From assembly GCA_036008465.1 (NCBI GenBank), contig DASYNP010000123.1, positions 70,774 to 134,773 on the forward strand: a DNA stretch of 64,000 nucleotides. Reading direction: 5' to 3'. Positions 46,473 to 55,774 of the stretch are shown in pieces. The DNA comes from DASPSM01 sp036008465. GTDB taxonomy: Bacteria; Planctomycetota; Planctomycetia; Planctomycetales; Planctomycetaceae. The notes under the pieces were generated by a model. That model worked only from the letters and a program-made list of their open reading frames with translations, did not search any database and was not told the origin of the DNA. The position numbers were made by a program, and so were the translations under genes. Positions within the stretch are counted from its first letter, which is position 1. Each line of letters starts with the position of its first letter.

Positions 46473-47978
46473 ATGGGGTACCTCCTTCTCACGGGCGGCA
46501 CCGGGTTGCTCGGTGAATATCTGGTGCGCGATCTGCTCACCCGCGGCGTTAAACTCGCGCTCCTCGTGCGCTCAAGCCGCAAAGCCTCGGCCCACGAGCG
46601 GGTTGAAGCCCTCCTGACGCGATGGGAGGAGGAGTGCGAACTCGTCCTTCCGCGGCCCGTCGTGCTCGAAGGCGACCTCACCGAAGAAAACCTCGGACTC
46701 GACGCCGCCGATCTGCGCTGGATCGCCCGCGACTGCGACGTGGCCCTGCACAATGCGGCCAGTTTGACGTTTCAGTCCGCCGGTCCGGACGACGAGCCGT
46801 GGCGCACGAATCTGCACGGCACGCGGCATGTTCTCGACGTCTGCCGCCGCTCGGGAATCCGCAAGTTCCATCATGTTTCGACGGCTTATGTCTGCGGACT
46901 GCGAACCGGGCGGATCCTCGAGTCTGATCTCGACTGCGGCCAGACGCATGGCAACGATTACGAAGTCAGCAAATTCCGCGCGGAACTCATGGTCCGCGCA
47001 GCCGAATTCCTCGATCGCCCCACGATCTATCGGCCCAGCATCATCCTGGGCGACTCGCGCACCGGCTATACATCGACCTTCTACGGCTTTTACGCCCCGC
47101 TCAAGCTGATGTCGACCATGCTCAGCAAGGCGGCCGGCGTCGCCTCGACCCGCGAGGAGCTCGTCGCGCACATCGGATTTGCCAGCCACCAATTGACTTC
47201 AATCCTCAATCTCGCCGGCGGCGAACGCAAGAACTACGTCCCGGTCGACTGGGTCGCGGCAGTGGTGGCGCACATCATCACTCGGCCGCAGTATCACGGG
47301 CAGACCTACCATCTCGCGCCGACAGAGCCGGTCAAGGTGGCGCTGACGCGCCGCGCGATCGAACAGGCCTTTCAGAACTACACCGAGCTAGCCGAACGCA
47401 AAACGCACAGCGCGGCCGAGTGGTCCGAGTTCGAGCGCTACTTCGTCGAGGGGATGAAAGTTTATCAAGCGTACTGGCGGGACGATCCGGTCTTTGACAC
47501 CACCAACACGCGGGCCGCAGCCGGCCATCTTCCTTGCCCGAACCTCGACGCCGACCTGTTTCTGCGCGTCTGCCAGTTTGCGATCGAATCGAAATTCGGG
47601 AAGAAGCCGGCCCGCCGAATGAAAGCTCCGCCGATCGACGTGCGGGAAAAAATGTCGCCTTGGCGGCGCTGCGAAAACATTGACAAGCGGCCGCTCGACC
47701 AGCACGTCGGTCTGCAAGTCGACGGGGCGGGTGGCGGTCAGTGGGAACTCGTGCTCTCAAACGGGCGGCTGATTGCCGTCGATCCAGGAATCAGCGAACG
47801 CTGCGCGAGCACGCTGCATCTGGACAGTCAGACCTTCGCGTCGCTGGCCGCCGACGCGACGACTCCCGAAGAGGCGCTCGAGGCAGGACAGGTCTGCCTC
47901 GTGGGAAACAGCATGCCCACCACGATGTTGATGCACGCCCTCGAGGAGGCTGCCGGAACCAGGGCGAACGTGCGCTGA
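46473..47978 (+). CDS. Thioester-reductase-like SDR fused to SCP2 domain
   Basis: The 501-residue protein begins MGYLLLTGGTGLLGEYLV (NAD(P)-binding) and has YxxxK in NDYEVSKFRAE, resembling fatty-acyl-CoA/thioester-reductase SDRs. The last 110 residues (QWELVLSNGRLIAVDPGISERCASTLHLDSQTFASLAADATT) look like a sterol-carrier-protein-2 lipid-binding domain. The fusion suggests a reductase acting on a bound lipid or acyl chain. ATG 46473 is chosen because the homology starts there. Confidence 0.75.
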   Translation: MGYLLLTGGTGLLGEYLVRDLLTRGVKLALLVRSSRKASAHERVEALLTRWEEECELVLPRPVVLEGDLTEENLGLDAADLRWIARDCDVALHNAASLTFQSAGPDDEPWRTNLHGTRHVLDVCRRSGIRKFHHVSTAYVCGLRTGRILESDLDCGQTHGNDYEVSKFRAELMVRAAEFLDRPTIYRPSIILGDSRTGYTSTFYGFYAPLKLMSTMLSKAAGVASTREELVAHIGFASHQLTSILNLAGGERKNYVPVDWVAAVVAHIITRPQYHGQTYHLAPTEPVKVALTRRAIEQAFQNYTELAERKTHSAAEWSEFERYFVEGMKVYQAYWRDDPVFDTTNTRAAAGHLPCPNLDADLFLRVCQFAIESKFGKKPARRMKAPPIDVREKMSPWRRCENIDKRPLDQHVGLQVDGAGGGQWELVLSNGRLIAVDPGISERCASTLHLDSQTFASLAADATTPEEALEAGQVCLVGNSMPTTMLMHALEEAAGTRANVR

Positions 47979-47994
47979 CTCCACGGTCCGCGGA

Positions 47995-49812
47995 CTACTT
48001 CTTTTCCTTCGTGCGGATGCAGTACAGGTTGTCGACGCCGCGCAAATAGATCGATCCGTCCGCGACCGCGGCCGATGCCCAGAACAGCTCGTTGAGCTTG
48101 TTCGTGCCGAGCACTTTGAACTCGGGGCCGGCGTCGAGCACGTGCGTTGTGCCGGCGTCGTCGAGACAAAAGATCTTTCCCTCGGCCGCCCAAGGCGACG
48201 TCCAAAACGCAGCCGCCTCGGGGATCCGCTTGCGGTACAGCTGCTTGCCCGTGGTCTTGTCGTAGCAGGTGATCACGCCACCGTTGTTCTTCACAATGTA
48301 TAAATGGCCCTGGTAGAGCAGGGGCGAGGCTTTTTCCGGTCCGCCACGCGGCGTCGACCAGGCGATGCCCGCATTTGACGTCTCGTGCTCTTTCAGCGTG
48401 ATGTCGCCCGTGGCGCCCGCCTTGACGGCGAAGAGCCCGCCGCCTCCGCCGCCGTTCATCCCCATGCCGGGTTCCGAGCCGACGTACAGCATTTCGGCAT
48501 CTCCGACCGGCGACGAGTAGCAGCGGCCGCCGATCTCCAGCTCCCAGAGGACTTTGCCGGTGGCCGGATCGTAGGAGCGCACCTTGCGGCTGCCGCTGGT
48601 GACCAGCTCGGTTCGGACTTTGTTCTTCCACACGACGGGCGAGCTATGGTTGGTCCGCTCATCGCGAGGGACGCGCCACAGTTCGTCGCCGGTCTCGGCA
48701 TTGAGCGCGACGAGGAACGATTTTTCTTCGTTGTCGATTTGCAGAAACAGACGTTCGCCGTCGAGAACGGGCGAGCTGGCCGGCCCTTGGCCCATCACGG
48801 TCGGGAACGCGCCAAAATCCTTCTTCCACAGCTCTTTGCCGGCGAAGTCGTAGCAATACAGCCCGTGCATGCCGAAGTAGGCGTAGACGCGGTGTCCGTC
48901 GGAGACCGGCGTCTCGCTCGCGTACGTATTGTTCGACTGAATCGCGGTCCGAGGTTTGCCCTCGAGCGCTTGCTCTTTCCAGAGCACTTTTCCGGTGTTT
49001 CGGTCGAGGCAGACGACCTGCCAGTGATAGATCGAGTTGGGAATCCGCTCGCGCATGCCGCCGCGCCCGCCCCGACCTCCGGGTCCGCCGCCCCTGCCGC
49101 CCATCCTGCCGCCACCGGGCCCGCCTTCGCGCATCGCCTGCAGCTGGCCTTTTTGTTCGTCGTTAAAGATCTTCTCGAGCTTGGTGCGGGTCGTTTTTTG
49201 CAAATCGTCGAGCTGTTTTTTCTGCGCGTCGCTCAGCTTCAGCCGCTCGACCTCGGGCGCCGGCAGGATCTGGCCCGGCTGAGGCCGCCGGAAGCCGCGG
49301 GGAGGACCGTCCTCGTCCGGCGGCTCCTTGAGCGTCTTTTTTTGTTCATCCGTCAGCAGTTTGGCCAGTCCGTCGTCGACGTCCTTCTGCAGAACCTGGA
49401 CCCGCTTCTTTTGGTCGTCGGTCAAACTCAACCGGTCCTGGAGAAATGGGGGCAGGATCTGGCCGGGCTGGGGCGGTCCGAAGGGCGGTCCCCCGCCCCG
49501 TCCGCCACCGAAGCCACCTCGGCGTCCACCACCGCCGCGCATGCCGAAACCGCCTGAAGGCTTGGTCTGATTGTCGGTGACGGCGGTTGTCACGAATACC
49601 TTGTCACCGCACACGATGGGCGACGACCATCCGAGACCGGGAATCTTCACTTTCCACTGCACGTTGTTGTCGGGTCCCCACTGGCTCGGAGTCGCCGTCG
49701 CGGCCACGCCGTCACTTTGCGGTCCGCGGAACTGCGGCCAGTCGTCGGCTTGGAGCAGGGCAGCCGATAGGCCGACAACCAGGCACGCCGTGCCAATCGA
49801 TTTGTGGATCAT
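47995..49812 (-). CDS. PQQ-like beta-propeller protein with Spy/CpxP-like helical inserts
   Basis: The 605-residue protein starts at ATG 49812 with a signal peptide and DWPQFRGPQSDG, the planctomycete quinoprotein-like opening. Propeller repeats include TGKVLWKEQALEGK, TGDELWRVPRDE and TGKVLWELEIGGRCYSSP. Between residues about 95 and 265, Gly/Arg/Pro-rich strings enclose two helical units (LSLTDDQKKRVQVLQKDV and LKLSDAQKKQLDDLQKTT) like the LTxxQ repeats of Spy/CpxP proteins. It may have been joined from two periplasmic modules. Whether it binds PQQ is unknown. Confidence 0.88.
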   Translation of the reverse strand: MIHKSIGTACLVVGLSAALLQADDWPQFRGPQSDGVAATATPSQWGPDNNVQWKVKIPGLGWSSPIVCGDKVFVTTAVTDNQTKPSGGFGMRGGGGRRGGFGGGRGGGPPFGPPQPGQILPPFLQDRLSLTDDQKKRVQVLQKDVDDGLAKLLTDEQKKTLKEPPDEDGPPRGFRRPQPGQILPAPEVERLKLSDAQKKQLDDLQKTTRTKLEKIFNDEQKGQLQAMREGGPGGGRMGGRGGGPGGRGGRGGMRERIPNSIYHWQVVCLDRNTGKVLWKEQALEGKPRTAIQSNNTYASETPVSDGHRVYAYFGMHGLYCYDFAGKELWKKDFGAFPTVMGQGPASSPVLDGERLFLQIDNEEKSFLVALNAETGDELWRVPRDERTNHSSPVVWKNKVRTELVTSGSRKVRSYDPATGKVLWELEIGGRCYSSPVGDAEMLYVGSEPGMGMNGGGGGGLFAVKAGATGDITLKEHETSNAGIAWSTPRGGPEKASPLLYQGHLYIVKNNGGVITCYDKTTGKQLYRKRIPEAAAFWTSPWAAEGKIFCLDDAGTTHVLDAGPEFKVLGTNKLNELFWASAAVADGSIYLRGVDNLYCIRTKEKK

Positions 49813-50032
49813 TCGTCGCCTGTTCCTGAAGGTTCGCGATACTGCGCGAGAAATGCTCGAACTGCTCGGACGCGTCTGAACGTTGAGAGCCCCGATTATC
49901 CACTGGGAAATCATGCTGTCTATGCGATTGGAAAACATGCCGTCCTCCACCTTAAGCGAGGATGAAGGAGGTGGTGCGTTCCAAACTGGCGCTGATAAGC
50001 GCTGGCGTCCTTACCGTATTGGACTTAAAGCG

Positions 50033-50038
50033 TATAAT
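50033..50038 (+). promoter_or_regulatory. Perfect -10 box upstream of the toxin-antitoxin genes
   Basis: TATAAT lies 54 bases before the antitoxin ATG; no good -35 is at 16-18 bases. ATAATG-type repeats after it (50036-50055) could be an antitoxin operator. Confidence 0.35.
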
Positions 50039-50091
50039 GTGCATAATGGTCAGTATTAAGAAATGGGGAGGAGTGCGGCCGGAGAAAACGA

Positions 50092-50349
50092 ATGAATATT
50101 GGAATTGCTGAGATCCGGAATAGCATGGCCGACGTGCTCAATCGCGTCGCGTATCAAGGCGAGCGCGTCGTGCTCGAGCGGCGCGGCAAGGGCGTGGCTG
50201 CCATTGTCTCGATGGAAGACTTGGAGCTTCTGCAAACGCTCGAAGATCGAGAGGACGGCAAAGCCGCTCGTAAAGCCCTGGCCGAACTGAAGCGCAAGGG
50301 TAAAAAGGCGGTGCCGCTGTCCGAAGTGAAGAAGCGACTGGGGATGTGA
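50092..50349 (+). CDS. Phd/YefM-type antitoxin
   Basis: The 85-residue protein is a Phd/YefM antitoxin: MNIGIAEIRNSMADVLNRVAYQGERVVLERRGKGVAAIVSMEDLELL. It neutralises the toxin encoded next, and probably represses their shared promoter. Stop and next start are 6 bases apart. Confidence 0.85.
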   Translation: MNIGIAEIRNSMADVLNRVAYQGERVVLERRGKGVAAIVSMEDLELLQTLEDREDGKAARKALAELKRKGKKAVPLSEVKKRLGM

Positions 50350-50355
50350 CCCGAC

Positions 50356-50631
50356 GTGGCGAGTCCCCGTTATCAGGTCTTGTTCGCCCCGGCCGCGGAC
50401 CGACAGCTGCGGAAGCTCCCGCAGGCCGTCCAAAAGCGAATCGTCCGTAGCGTAGAGGGACTGCAAGCCAATCCGCGCCTGCCCGGGGCCATCAAGTTGC
50501 AAGGAGAACACGATCTGTATCGCATCCGTGCCGGGGAATGGCGCGTGGTTTACCAAATCGCCGACGACCGGCTCGTCGTCTTAGTCGTCCGGATCGGACA
50601 CCGGGGGGACGTTTATCGAAAGAGCATCTGA
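50356..50631 (+). CDS. RelE/ParE-family toxin
   Basis: The 91-residue protein starts with GTG. YQVLFAPAADRQLRKLPQAVQKRIVRSVEGLQANPRLPGAIKLQGEHDLYRIRAGEWRVVYQI matches the RelE family of mRNA-cleaving toxins; the Arg/Tyr cluster is normal for active members. Confidence 0.88.
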   Translation: MASPRYQVLFAPAADRQLRKLPQAVQKRIVRSVEGLQANPRLPGAIKLQGEHDLYRIRAGEWRVVYQIADDRLVVLVVRIGHRGDVYRKSI

Positions 50632-50791
50632 CACCTGTCGTTGCGGAGGACGCGTTGGCTCCCACCGCGACCTTGGACTTGTTGTGGCCGTGGGGTGATT
50701 CGATAATCTAAGGGAGAGGCGCTGTTCGCACGCTCTTTGCGGGCCTTGCGCTTCGGCTTTTGGCCCTGTTGGCGGTCCGGAAGGAAACAAC

Positions 50792-51850
50792 GTGATGCTC
50801 TTGGCAGATTGGGAGCCCTCCTCCTTATATGGCGTCGGCGGGCTGGTTGTCGTCATCGCGGCGATCATCTTTTTGGTGTTCGCCGCGCGGTACTTCACGC
50901 TTTGGATCCAATGCATCTTCACGCGGGCCGACATCAACATTTGGCAGTTGATGATGATGTCGCTCCGCAAGGTCAATCCCTCGATCATCGTTCGCTGCAA
51001 GATCATGGCCGTGCAGGCCGGGCTGACTCGGGTTTACCCGATCACCACCCGGGCTCTCGAAGCCCACTACCTGGCCGGGGGCAACGTGCCGAACGTGATC
51101 CGGGCTTTGATTGCCGCGCACCGGGCCCATATCGATCTCGATTGGCAAACGGCCCAGGCCATCGACCTGGCGGGGCGCGACCTGCTCGAGGCCGTCCGCA
51201 CGAGCGTTTATCCCAAGGTGATTGATTGTCCCGATCCTAAGCGCTCTGCGGGGACGCTCGACGCGGTGGCCGGCGACGGAATTCAGCTCAAGGCGCGGGC
51301 TCGCGTCACTGTCCGGACCAACATTCGCCAACTCGTCGGCGGGGCGACCGAGGAGACCGTCATCGCCCGCGTCGGTCAGGGCATCGTCCAGGCGATCGGC
51401 TCGACCAAATCCTACAAAACTGTGCTCGAGAATCCCGAGCGGATTTCCCAGACGGTGCTCGGTCAGGGGCTCGAGGCGCACACCGCCTACGAGATCGTCT
51501 CGATCGACATCGCGGACATCGACATCGGCGAGAACATCGGGGCGCGGCTCTCGGCTGACCAGGCGGAAGCCGACATGCGCGTGGCCCAAGCGCAAGCGGA
51601 GAAGCGTCGAGCGGCGGCGCGGGCTCGCGAACAGGAAGAAATCGCCCACATTCAGGAAAATCGCGCCAAGGTCGTCTTGGCCGAAGCACAGGTCCCGCTG
51701 GCCGTTGCTGAGTCGTTTCGGACCGGCAAGCTGGGACTGCTCGACTATTATGAACTGAAAAACGTTCAAGCCGACACGCGGATGCGGATGGCGATCGCCG
51801 GGAACGCACCAGCGACGCCAGAGGTCGTGCCCGATCAAGGCTCAAACTAG
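50792..51850 (+). CDS. floA: Flotillin-like protein FloA
   Basis: The 352-residue protein has an N-terminal membrane segment (VGGLVVVIAAIIFLVFAARYF), an SPFH-like core (VGDGIQLKARARVTVRTNIRQLVGGATEETVIARVGQGIV), and an Ala/Glu/Lys-rich C-terminal helix. It matches FloA (UPF0365), a membrane-microdomain scaffold. AAGGA lies 6-9 bases before GTG 50792/ATG 50795. Confidence 0.9.
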   Translation: MMLLADWEPSSLYGVGGLVVVIAAIIFLVFAARYFTLWIQCIFTRADINIWQLMMMSLRKVNPSIIVRCKIMAVQAGLTRVYPITTRALEAHYLAGGNVPNVIRALIAAHRAHIDLDWQTAQAIDLAGRDLLEAVRTSVYPKVIDCPDPKRSAGTLDAVAGDGIQLKARARVTVRTNIRQLVGGATEETVIARVGQGIVQAIGSTKSYKTVLENPERISQTVLGQGLEAHTAYEIVSIDIADIDIGENIGARLSADQAEADMRVAQAQAEKRRAAARAREQEEIAHIQENRAKVVLAEAQVPLAVAESFRTGKLGLLDYYELKNVQADTRMRMAIAGNAPATPEVVPDQGSN

Positions 51851-51884
51851 CGAAGCGCGACGCCCGCGCGTCGCCAGTGTTTTG

Positions 51885-51940
51885 TCAGATACAGTGCGAT
51901 TCTCAGATACCGTGCGATTCTCAGATACCGTGGATTTCTC
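51885..51940. repeat. 18-bp tandem repeat, about 3.2 copies, at the start of the companion gene
   Basis: Units TCAGATACAGTGCGATTC, TCAGATACCGTGCGATTC, TCAGATACCGTGGATTTC and a partial TCAGATGAGG. The start codon ATG of the next gene lies in the fourth, changed unit (51943). Confidence 0.85.
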
Positions 51941-51942
51941 AG

Positions 51943-52692
51943 ATGAGGGGCTTCGATTACGCCGTCCCCTTGGCGGCCCAGAACCCTGGGAACTTAATTC
52001 TCATGATTAAAGTTCTCATTTTCGTGGGGGTGACCCTCCTGCTTTCCATCCTCCGCAAGGTGGCTGAGAACCGGGAGAAGACGATCCGCGCGAACACCGC
52101 CAGCAAGACTCCGCCTGCGCCTCCCAAGAAAGACAACCCGTTCCGCAACGAGATCGAAGCATTTCTCGAAGAGGTCGGCAAGCGGCGCGCGACGGGCGAA
52201 CGCCCGGGGCGTCCGGCCGGCGATCGGGGAACGAGCGAGGTTGTTCTCGCAAAGACGCCGCCGACTCCCAAAATCGATGTGGCACGCAAGTCGGTCCCAG
52301 TGCGTCCGACCGTGTCCGAACGTGCCAAGTCCGAACCGGTCAAGACGGTCCTCGTGCCTGCCGGCCCGCCCGCTCGCCCGGGCGACGACATCGTTGCGCG
52401 CAGGGCACCCGGCTCGGAAGACCTGGGAAAACAAATCCGCTCGCATCTGGCGCAATACCTCGACTCGTCGCGGATGGCCGCTCAGACGCAAAGCGATCTC
52501 GGCAACGCGGTGGAACGAACGGTCCGCCAACACCTGGGCGAGACGGTGAATGTCGCAGACAAGGAACGATCTAAGTCTTCAGCGGCCGAAGCGAGCGCGA
52601 TCCTGCCCTTGTTGCAGAACGCTTCGAGCGTGCGCACGGCGATCGTAATCAATGAAATCCTCGGGCCGCCCAAGGGGCTCAGACGCCGGTAA
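51943..52692 (+). CDS. FloA companion protein of unknown function
   Basis: About 249 residues. An early membrane segment (LIKVLIFVGVTLLLSIL, about 20-37) is followed by a proline/lysine-rich linker and a C-terminal helix ending AIVINEILGPPKGLRRR, a pattern I associate with planctomycete proteins next to floA. A later ATG at 52003 is possible. It may interact with flotillin. Confidence 0.6.
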   Translation: MRGFDYAVPLAAQNPGNLILMIKVLIFVGVTLLLSILRKVAENREKTIRANTASKTPPAPPKKDNPFRNEIEAFLEEVGKRRATGERPGRPAGDRGTSEVVLAKTPPTPKIDVARKSVPVRPTVSERAKSEPVKTVLVPAGPPARPGDDIVARRAPGSEDLGKQIRSHLAQYLDSSRMAAQTQSDLGNAVERTVRQHLGETVNVADKERSKSSAAEASAILPLLQNASSVRTAIVINEILGPPKGLRRR

Positions 52693-52743
52693 CAATGCGG
52701 CCGCATCGTCGGCCGACGCCCGCGCTCGAACGAAACGATTCTC

Positions 52744-53850
52744 ATGGACGAGCCCTTGAATGTGTTATTAGTCGCCGGACCGTTTCAGGTTCGCGGCTCT
52801 TGCGCCTGCACGTTGCGGCTGGCTGAAGGACTCGCCGCGGAGGGCATTCAAGCTCGGATCCTCACGCCGAATGCCGATTGCATCGTTCCATCCCGCCGGA
52901 AGCGTCTGGCGATCTCGGTCTACCCGCGGCTGGCGATGCCCGTGTGGGGCAACGTCGTGCGCGAAACGCTCGCACGCGAGCTGGCCCACGATCCACCTGA
53001 CCTGATTCACATTCAGTCGTGGTCTGCCTACCCAGCGGGCGCCGCGCTCGCACGGCGTCTCAAGCGGCCCTTCGTGCTGACGGCATACGATCACAGGACG
53101 AACGACCGGGACAACGGCTTCGACTGGCGGTGGGGTCGCAGGATCGTCGCCGTCAGCCAGAGCGTCCGTGCGGAGCTGCTGAGCCGAGCGCGGTTTCGGC
53201 CCGAAATGGTGAGTGTGATTCACGCCGGCGTGGAAGTGGCGCCGTCGGCCGGCATACTCCCCATTCTTTCCCCAGATCGGGTGCCGGTCATCGGAACGGC
53301 CGGCCCGCTGGAAGTCGCAAAGGGACATGTCTTCTTTCTCGGAGCCGCGCAGCGCGTCGTGGCCGAGCGGCCGGACACGGAATTCCTGCTCGCCGGCTCT
53401 GGCCCCGAGGAGCAGAACCTGCGCAGGCTTGCCCGTGAACTGGGACTGTCCCGCAACCTGACGTTTATCTCGAGCGGGTGCGACTTCACGGCAGCCCTCT
53501 GTGCGATGGACATATTCTGCCTCCCGTCGCTCCGCCAGGGGCTCGGCACCATCATGCTCGAAGCGATGGCGCTCGGGCGTCCCGTGATTGCCAGTGGCGT
53601 CGGTGGTGTTTGCAGCGTCATTCGCAATCCGCAGATCGGCCTGGTCGTTCCCCCGTCCGACAGCACTCGCCTGGCCGAACGCATGCTCGAGCTGCTCGAC
53701 GATCCGGTGCGAGCCCGAGCACTGGGCGAGACAGGGCGGCAGCTTGTGACTGAGGAATTCACCGCTTCGCGGATGGTGAGCCAAACGGCTGGGCTGTATC
53801 GTGAAGTGCTTGCCGGCGAGCGTGCGCGGCCACAGATGGTCGCCACCTGA
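52744..53850 (+). CDS. GT4-family glycosyltransferase
   Basis: The 368-residue protein has the GT-B layout of GT4: GPFQVRGSCACTLRLAEGLAAEG, LVAYDH...RVVAVSQ, GTAGPLEVAKGH, GSGPEEQNLRRLARELGL and PSLRQGLGTIMLEAMALG at the nucleotide site (Glu to Gln at the first acidic position). It may build part of an envelope glycan. Confidence 0.82.
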   Translation: MDEPLNVLLVAGPFQVRGSCACTLRLAEGLAAEGIQARILTPNADCIVPSRRKRLAISVYPRLAMPVWGNVVRETLARELAHDPPDLIHIQSWSAYPAGAALARRLKRPFVLTAYDHRTNDRDNGFDWRWGRRIVAVSQSVRAELLSRARFRPEMVSVIHAGVEVAPSAGILPILSPDRVPVIGTAGPLEVAKGHVFFLGAAQRVVAERPDTEFLLAGSGPEEQNLRRLARELGLSRNLTFISSGCDFTAALCAMDIFCLPSLRQGLGTIMLEAMALGRPVIASGVGGVCSVIRNPQIGLVVPPSDSTRLAERMLELLDDPVRARALGETGRQLVTEEFTASRMVSQTAGLYREVLAGERARPQMVAT

Positions 53851-53895
53851 GCCTGGCTGGCCGTAAATTGGCGATTCCGTTTTCAGGCAACCCGC

Positions 53896-55122
53896 ATGCA
53901 CGCCGAAGTGATTTCCGTCGGCACTGAACTGACGACCGGCGCTTCGCTCGACACAAACAGCCAGTGGCTCAGCCTCGAGTTGGCGGCTATCGGCATTCCC
54001 GTTTCGTATCACACGACCGTCGCCGACGATCTGGCGGCACTTGCCGGCGTGATTCGCACGGCGGCCGCCCGGTCGGAGATCACGATCCTGACCGGTGGGC
54101 TCGGCCCGACGCTCGACGACCTCACGCGTCAGGCGCTGGCCGAAGTGCTCGGCGTCGAGCTTGTGCTCGATCCGGCTTCGCTGGAGTTCATCCGCTCGCT
54201 TTTCAAACGATTCAAGCGCGAGATGCCCGAACGCAACGTGATTCAAGCTCATTTTCCGGACGGCACCGAGCCCATTCCGAATCTACGTGGAACGGCCCCG
54301 GGCATTTGGGCCAAGATTCCGCGGGCGGGCGGCTTCTGTTTATTCGCCGCCTTGCCGGGCGTTCCCAGCGAAATGAAGCGGATGTTTGCGCAGGAAGTCG
54401 TGCCGCGACTGCCCGCGGGAAACCGCGTCATTCGACGGGCGCGCATCAACTGCTTCGGAGTGGGCGAATCGCAGGCCGAGGAAATGCTGGGCGACTTTAC
54501 GGCGCGGGGCCGCGATCCGGAGATCGGCATCACCGTGCACGAGGCCACGATCACGCTGCGAATTGTCGCCCACGGAGAGACTGTGGAAGCCTGCGATTCC
54601 AAGATCGCGGCGGCGAAGTCGGCGATTCGCGAGCGGATGGGCGAACTGGTGTTCGGGGAAGAGGACGAAGAGCTGGAACACGTCGTACTGGCCCTGCTAA
54701 AAGAGCGCGGACACACGCTCGCCACCGCCGAGATCGGCACGGGAGGCTTGCTCGCGCGTCGCCTCACAGAAGTTCCCGGACACGATCGCACCTATCGCGG
54801 CGGTATCGTCGCCTCGTCGCTCGAGGGGCTCGCGAAAGTCGTCGGCTCATCCGTCGGACCCGACAAGCGGGCCACCATCGGCGCAGCGCTCGAGAGCAGC
54901 CGGCAGCATTGGGCAGCGGACTTTGTGATCTTTGTCGGCGCCTTTCCGCACTACGACCCCGACAGTCCTGGCCAGCCCGCGCCGACTTCTGAAGTTGGTC
55001 TGGCCGGCCCGAATGTCTCGCGAATCGTCGACTACACGTTCCTGGGCGACGCGGTTCTCAATCGCAGTCGGGCGGCGAAAATCGCGCTGAATCTGCTGCG
55101 GCTGCACTTCCTGCGTTCCTGA
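53896..55122 (+). CDS. cinA: CinA homologue with decayed deamidase motif
   Basis: The 408-residue protein has the N-terminal MoCF/COG1058 domain (VISVGTELTTGASLDTNSQWLS, ILTGGLGPTLDDLT) and a C-terminal CinA/PncC-like domain. The deamidase motif AESCTGG reads AEIGTGG, so the nucleophilic Ser and the Cys are both lost. NMN deamidase activity is unlikely, while the N-terminal ADP-ribose pyrophosphatase function may remain. Confidence 0.85.
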   Translation: MHAEVISVGTELTTGASLDTNSQWLSLELAAIGIPVSYHTTVADDLAALAGVIRTAAARSEITILTGGLGPTLDDLTRQALAEVLGVELVLDPASLEFIRSLFKRFKREMPERNVIQAHFPDGTEPIPNLRGTAPGIWAKIPRAGGFCLFAALPGVPSEMKRMFAQEVVPRLPAGNRVIRRARINCFGVGESQAEEMLGDFTARGRDPEIGITVHEATITLRIVAHGETVEACDSKIAAAKSAIRERMGELVFGEEDEELEHVVLALLKERGHTLATAEIGTGGLLARRLTEVPGHDRTYRGGIVASSLEGLAKVVGSSVGPDKRATIGAALESSRQHWAADFVIFVGAFPHYDPDSPGQPAPTSEVGLAGPNVSRIVDYTFLGDAVLNRSRAAKIALNLLRLHFLRS

Positions 55123-55301
55123 CCTTCCTATCCGGCACCCGCGAAAATCTCCGTTTCCCGACCAAGAGGGGGGCGGTACGCTTGCGGTTGTCGCCCTCTA
55201 CATTTATCGTCCGTGCAAGGCACAAGTGTCCGTTTCATGCCACGGCAGACACCCGCGTTGGGTCGAGCTTGTGTTGCGTGATTCAAAAGGAGGCGCCCAG
55301 C

Positions 55302-55622
55302 GTGGCCAAGAAGATGTACGTCGGCAATCTGTCTTACAGCGCAAACGAGGATGAACTGCGCCGGTTATTCGAGGAGCACGGAACGGTCGTTTCCGCTCAG
55401 GTCATCATGGACCGTGAAACGGGGCGATCCAAGGGCTTCGCCTTCGTCGAGATGTCGACGGACCAAGAAGCCCAGGCCGCCATCACGGCGCTGGATGGCA
55501 AAGAGATCGGTGGCCGCGTACTCAAAGTCAACGAAGCCCGACCGCGCGAGGACCGCGGTGGCGGCGGAGGGGGCGGCGGACGCGATCGCGGCGGGTACGG
55601 CGGCGGCCGCGGACGCTACTAA
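55302..55622 (+). CDS. Cold-shock type RNA-binding protein with RRM
   Basis: The 106-residue protein starts with GTG eight bases after AAAAGGAGG. RNP2 is MYVGNL (residues 5-10), RNP1 KGFAFVEM (44-51), and the tail is a Gly/Arg-rich stretch (about 85-106). It resembles planctomycete and cyanobacterial Rbp proteins that bind mRNA in the cold. Confidence 0.9.
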   Translation: MAKKMYVGNLSYSANEDELRRLFEEHGTVVSAQVIMDRETGRSKGFAFVEMSTDQEAQAAITALDGKEIGGRVLKVNEARPREDRGGGGGGGGRDRGGYGGGRGRY

Positions 55623-55774
55623 GCATTCGCGCGCGTCAGCTGCATAACACGACAAACAGTTTCGGCGGTCCGGACCCGGGGCGCTGACCGGACCACCGGT
55701 CCGCGCTGTGGGAAGCAACGGCGGAAAGAGACTGCAAGGGCCGGGGCTCGGAGGAAGAGAGAGTCCGACCTCGA

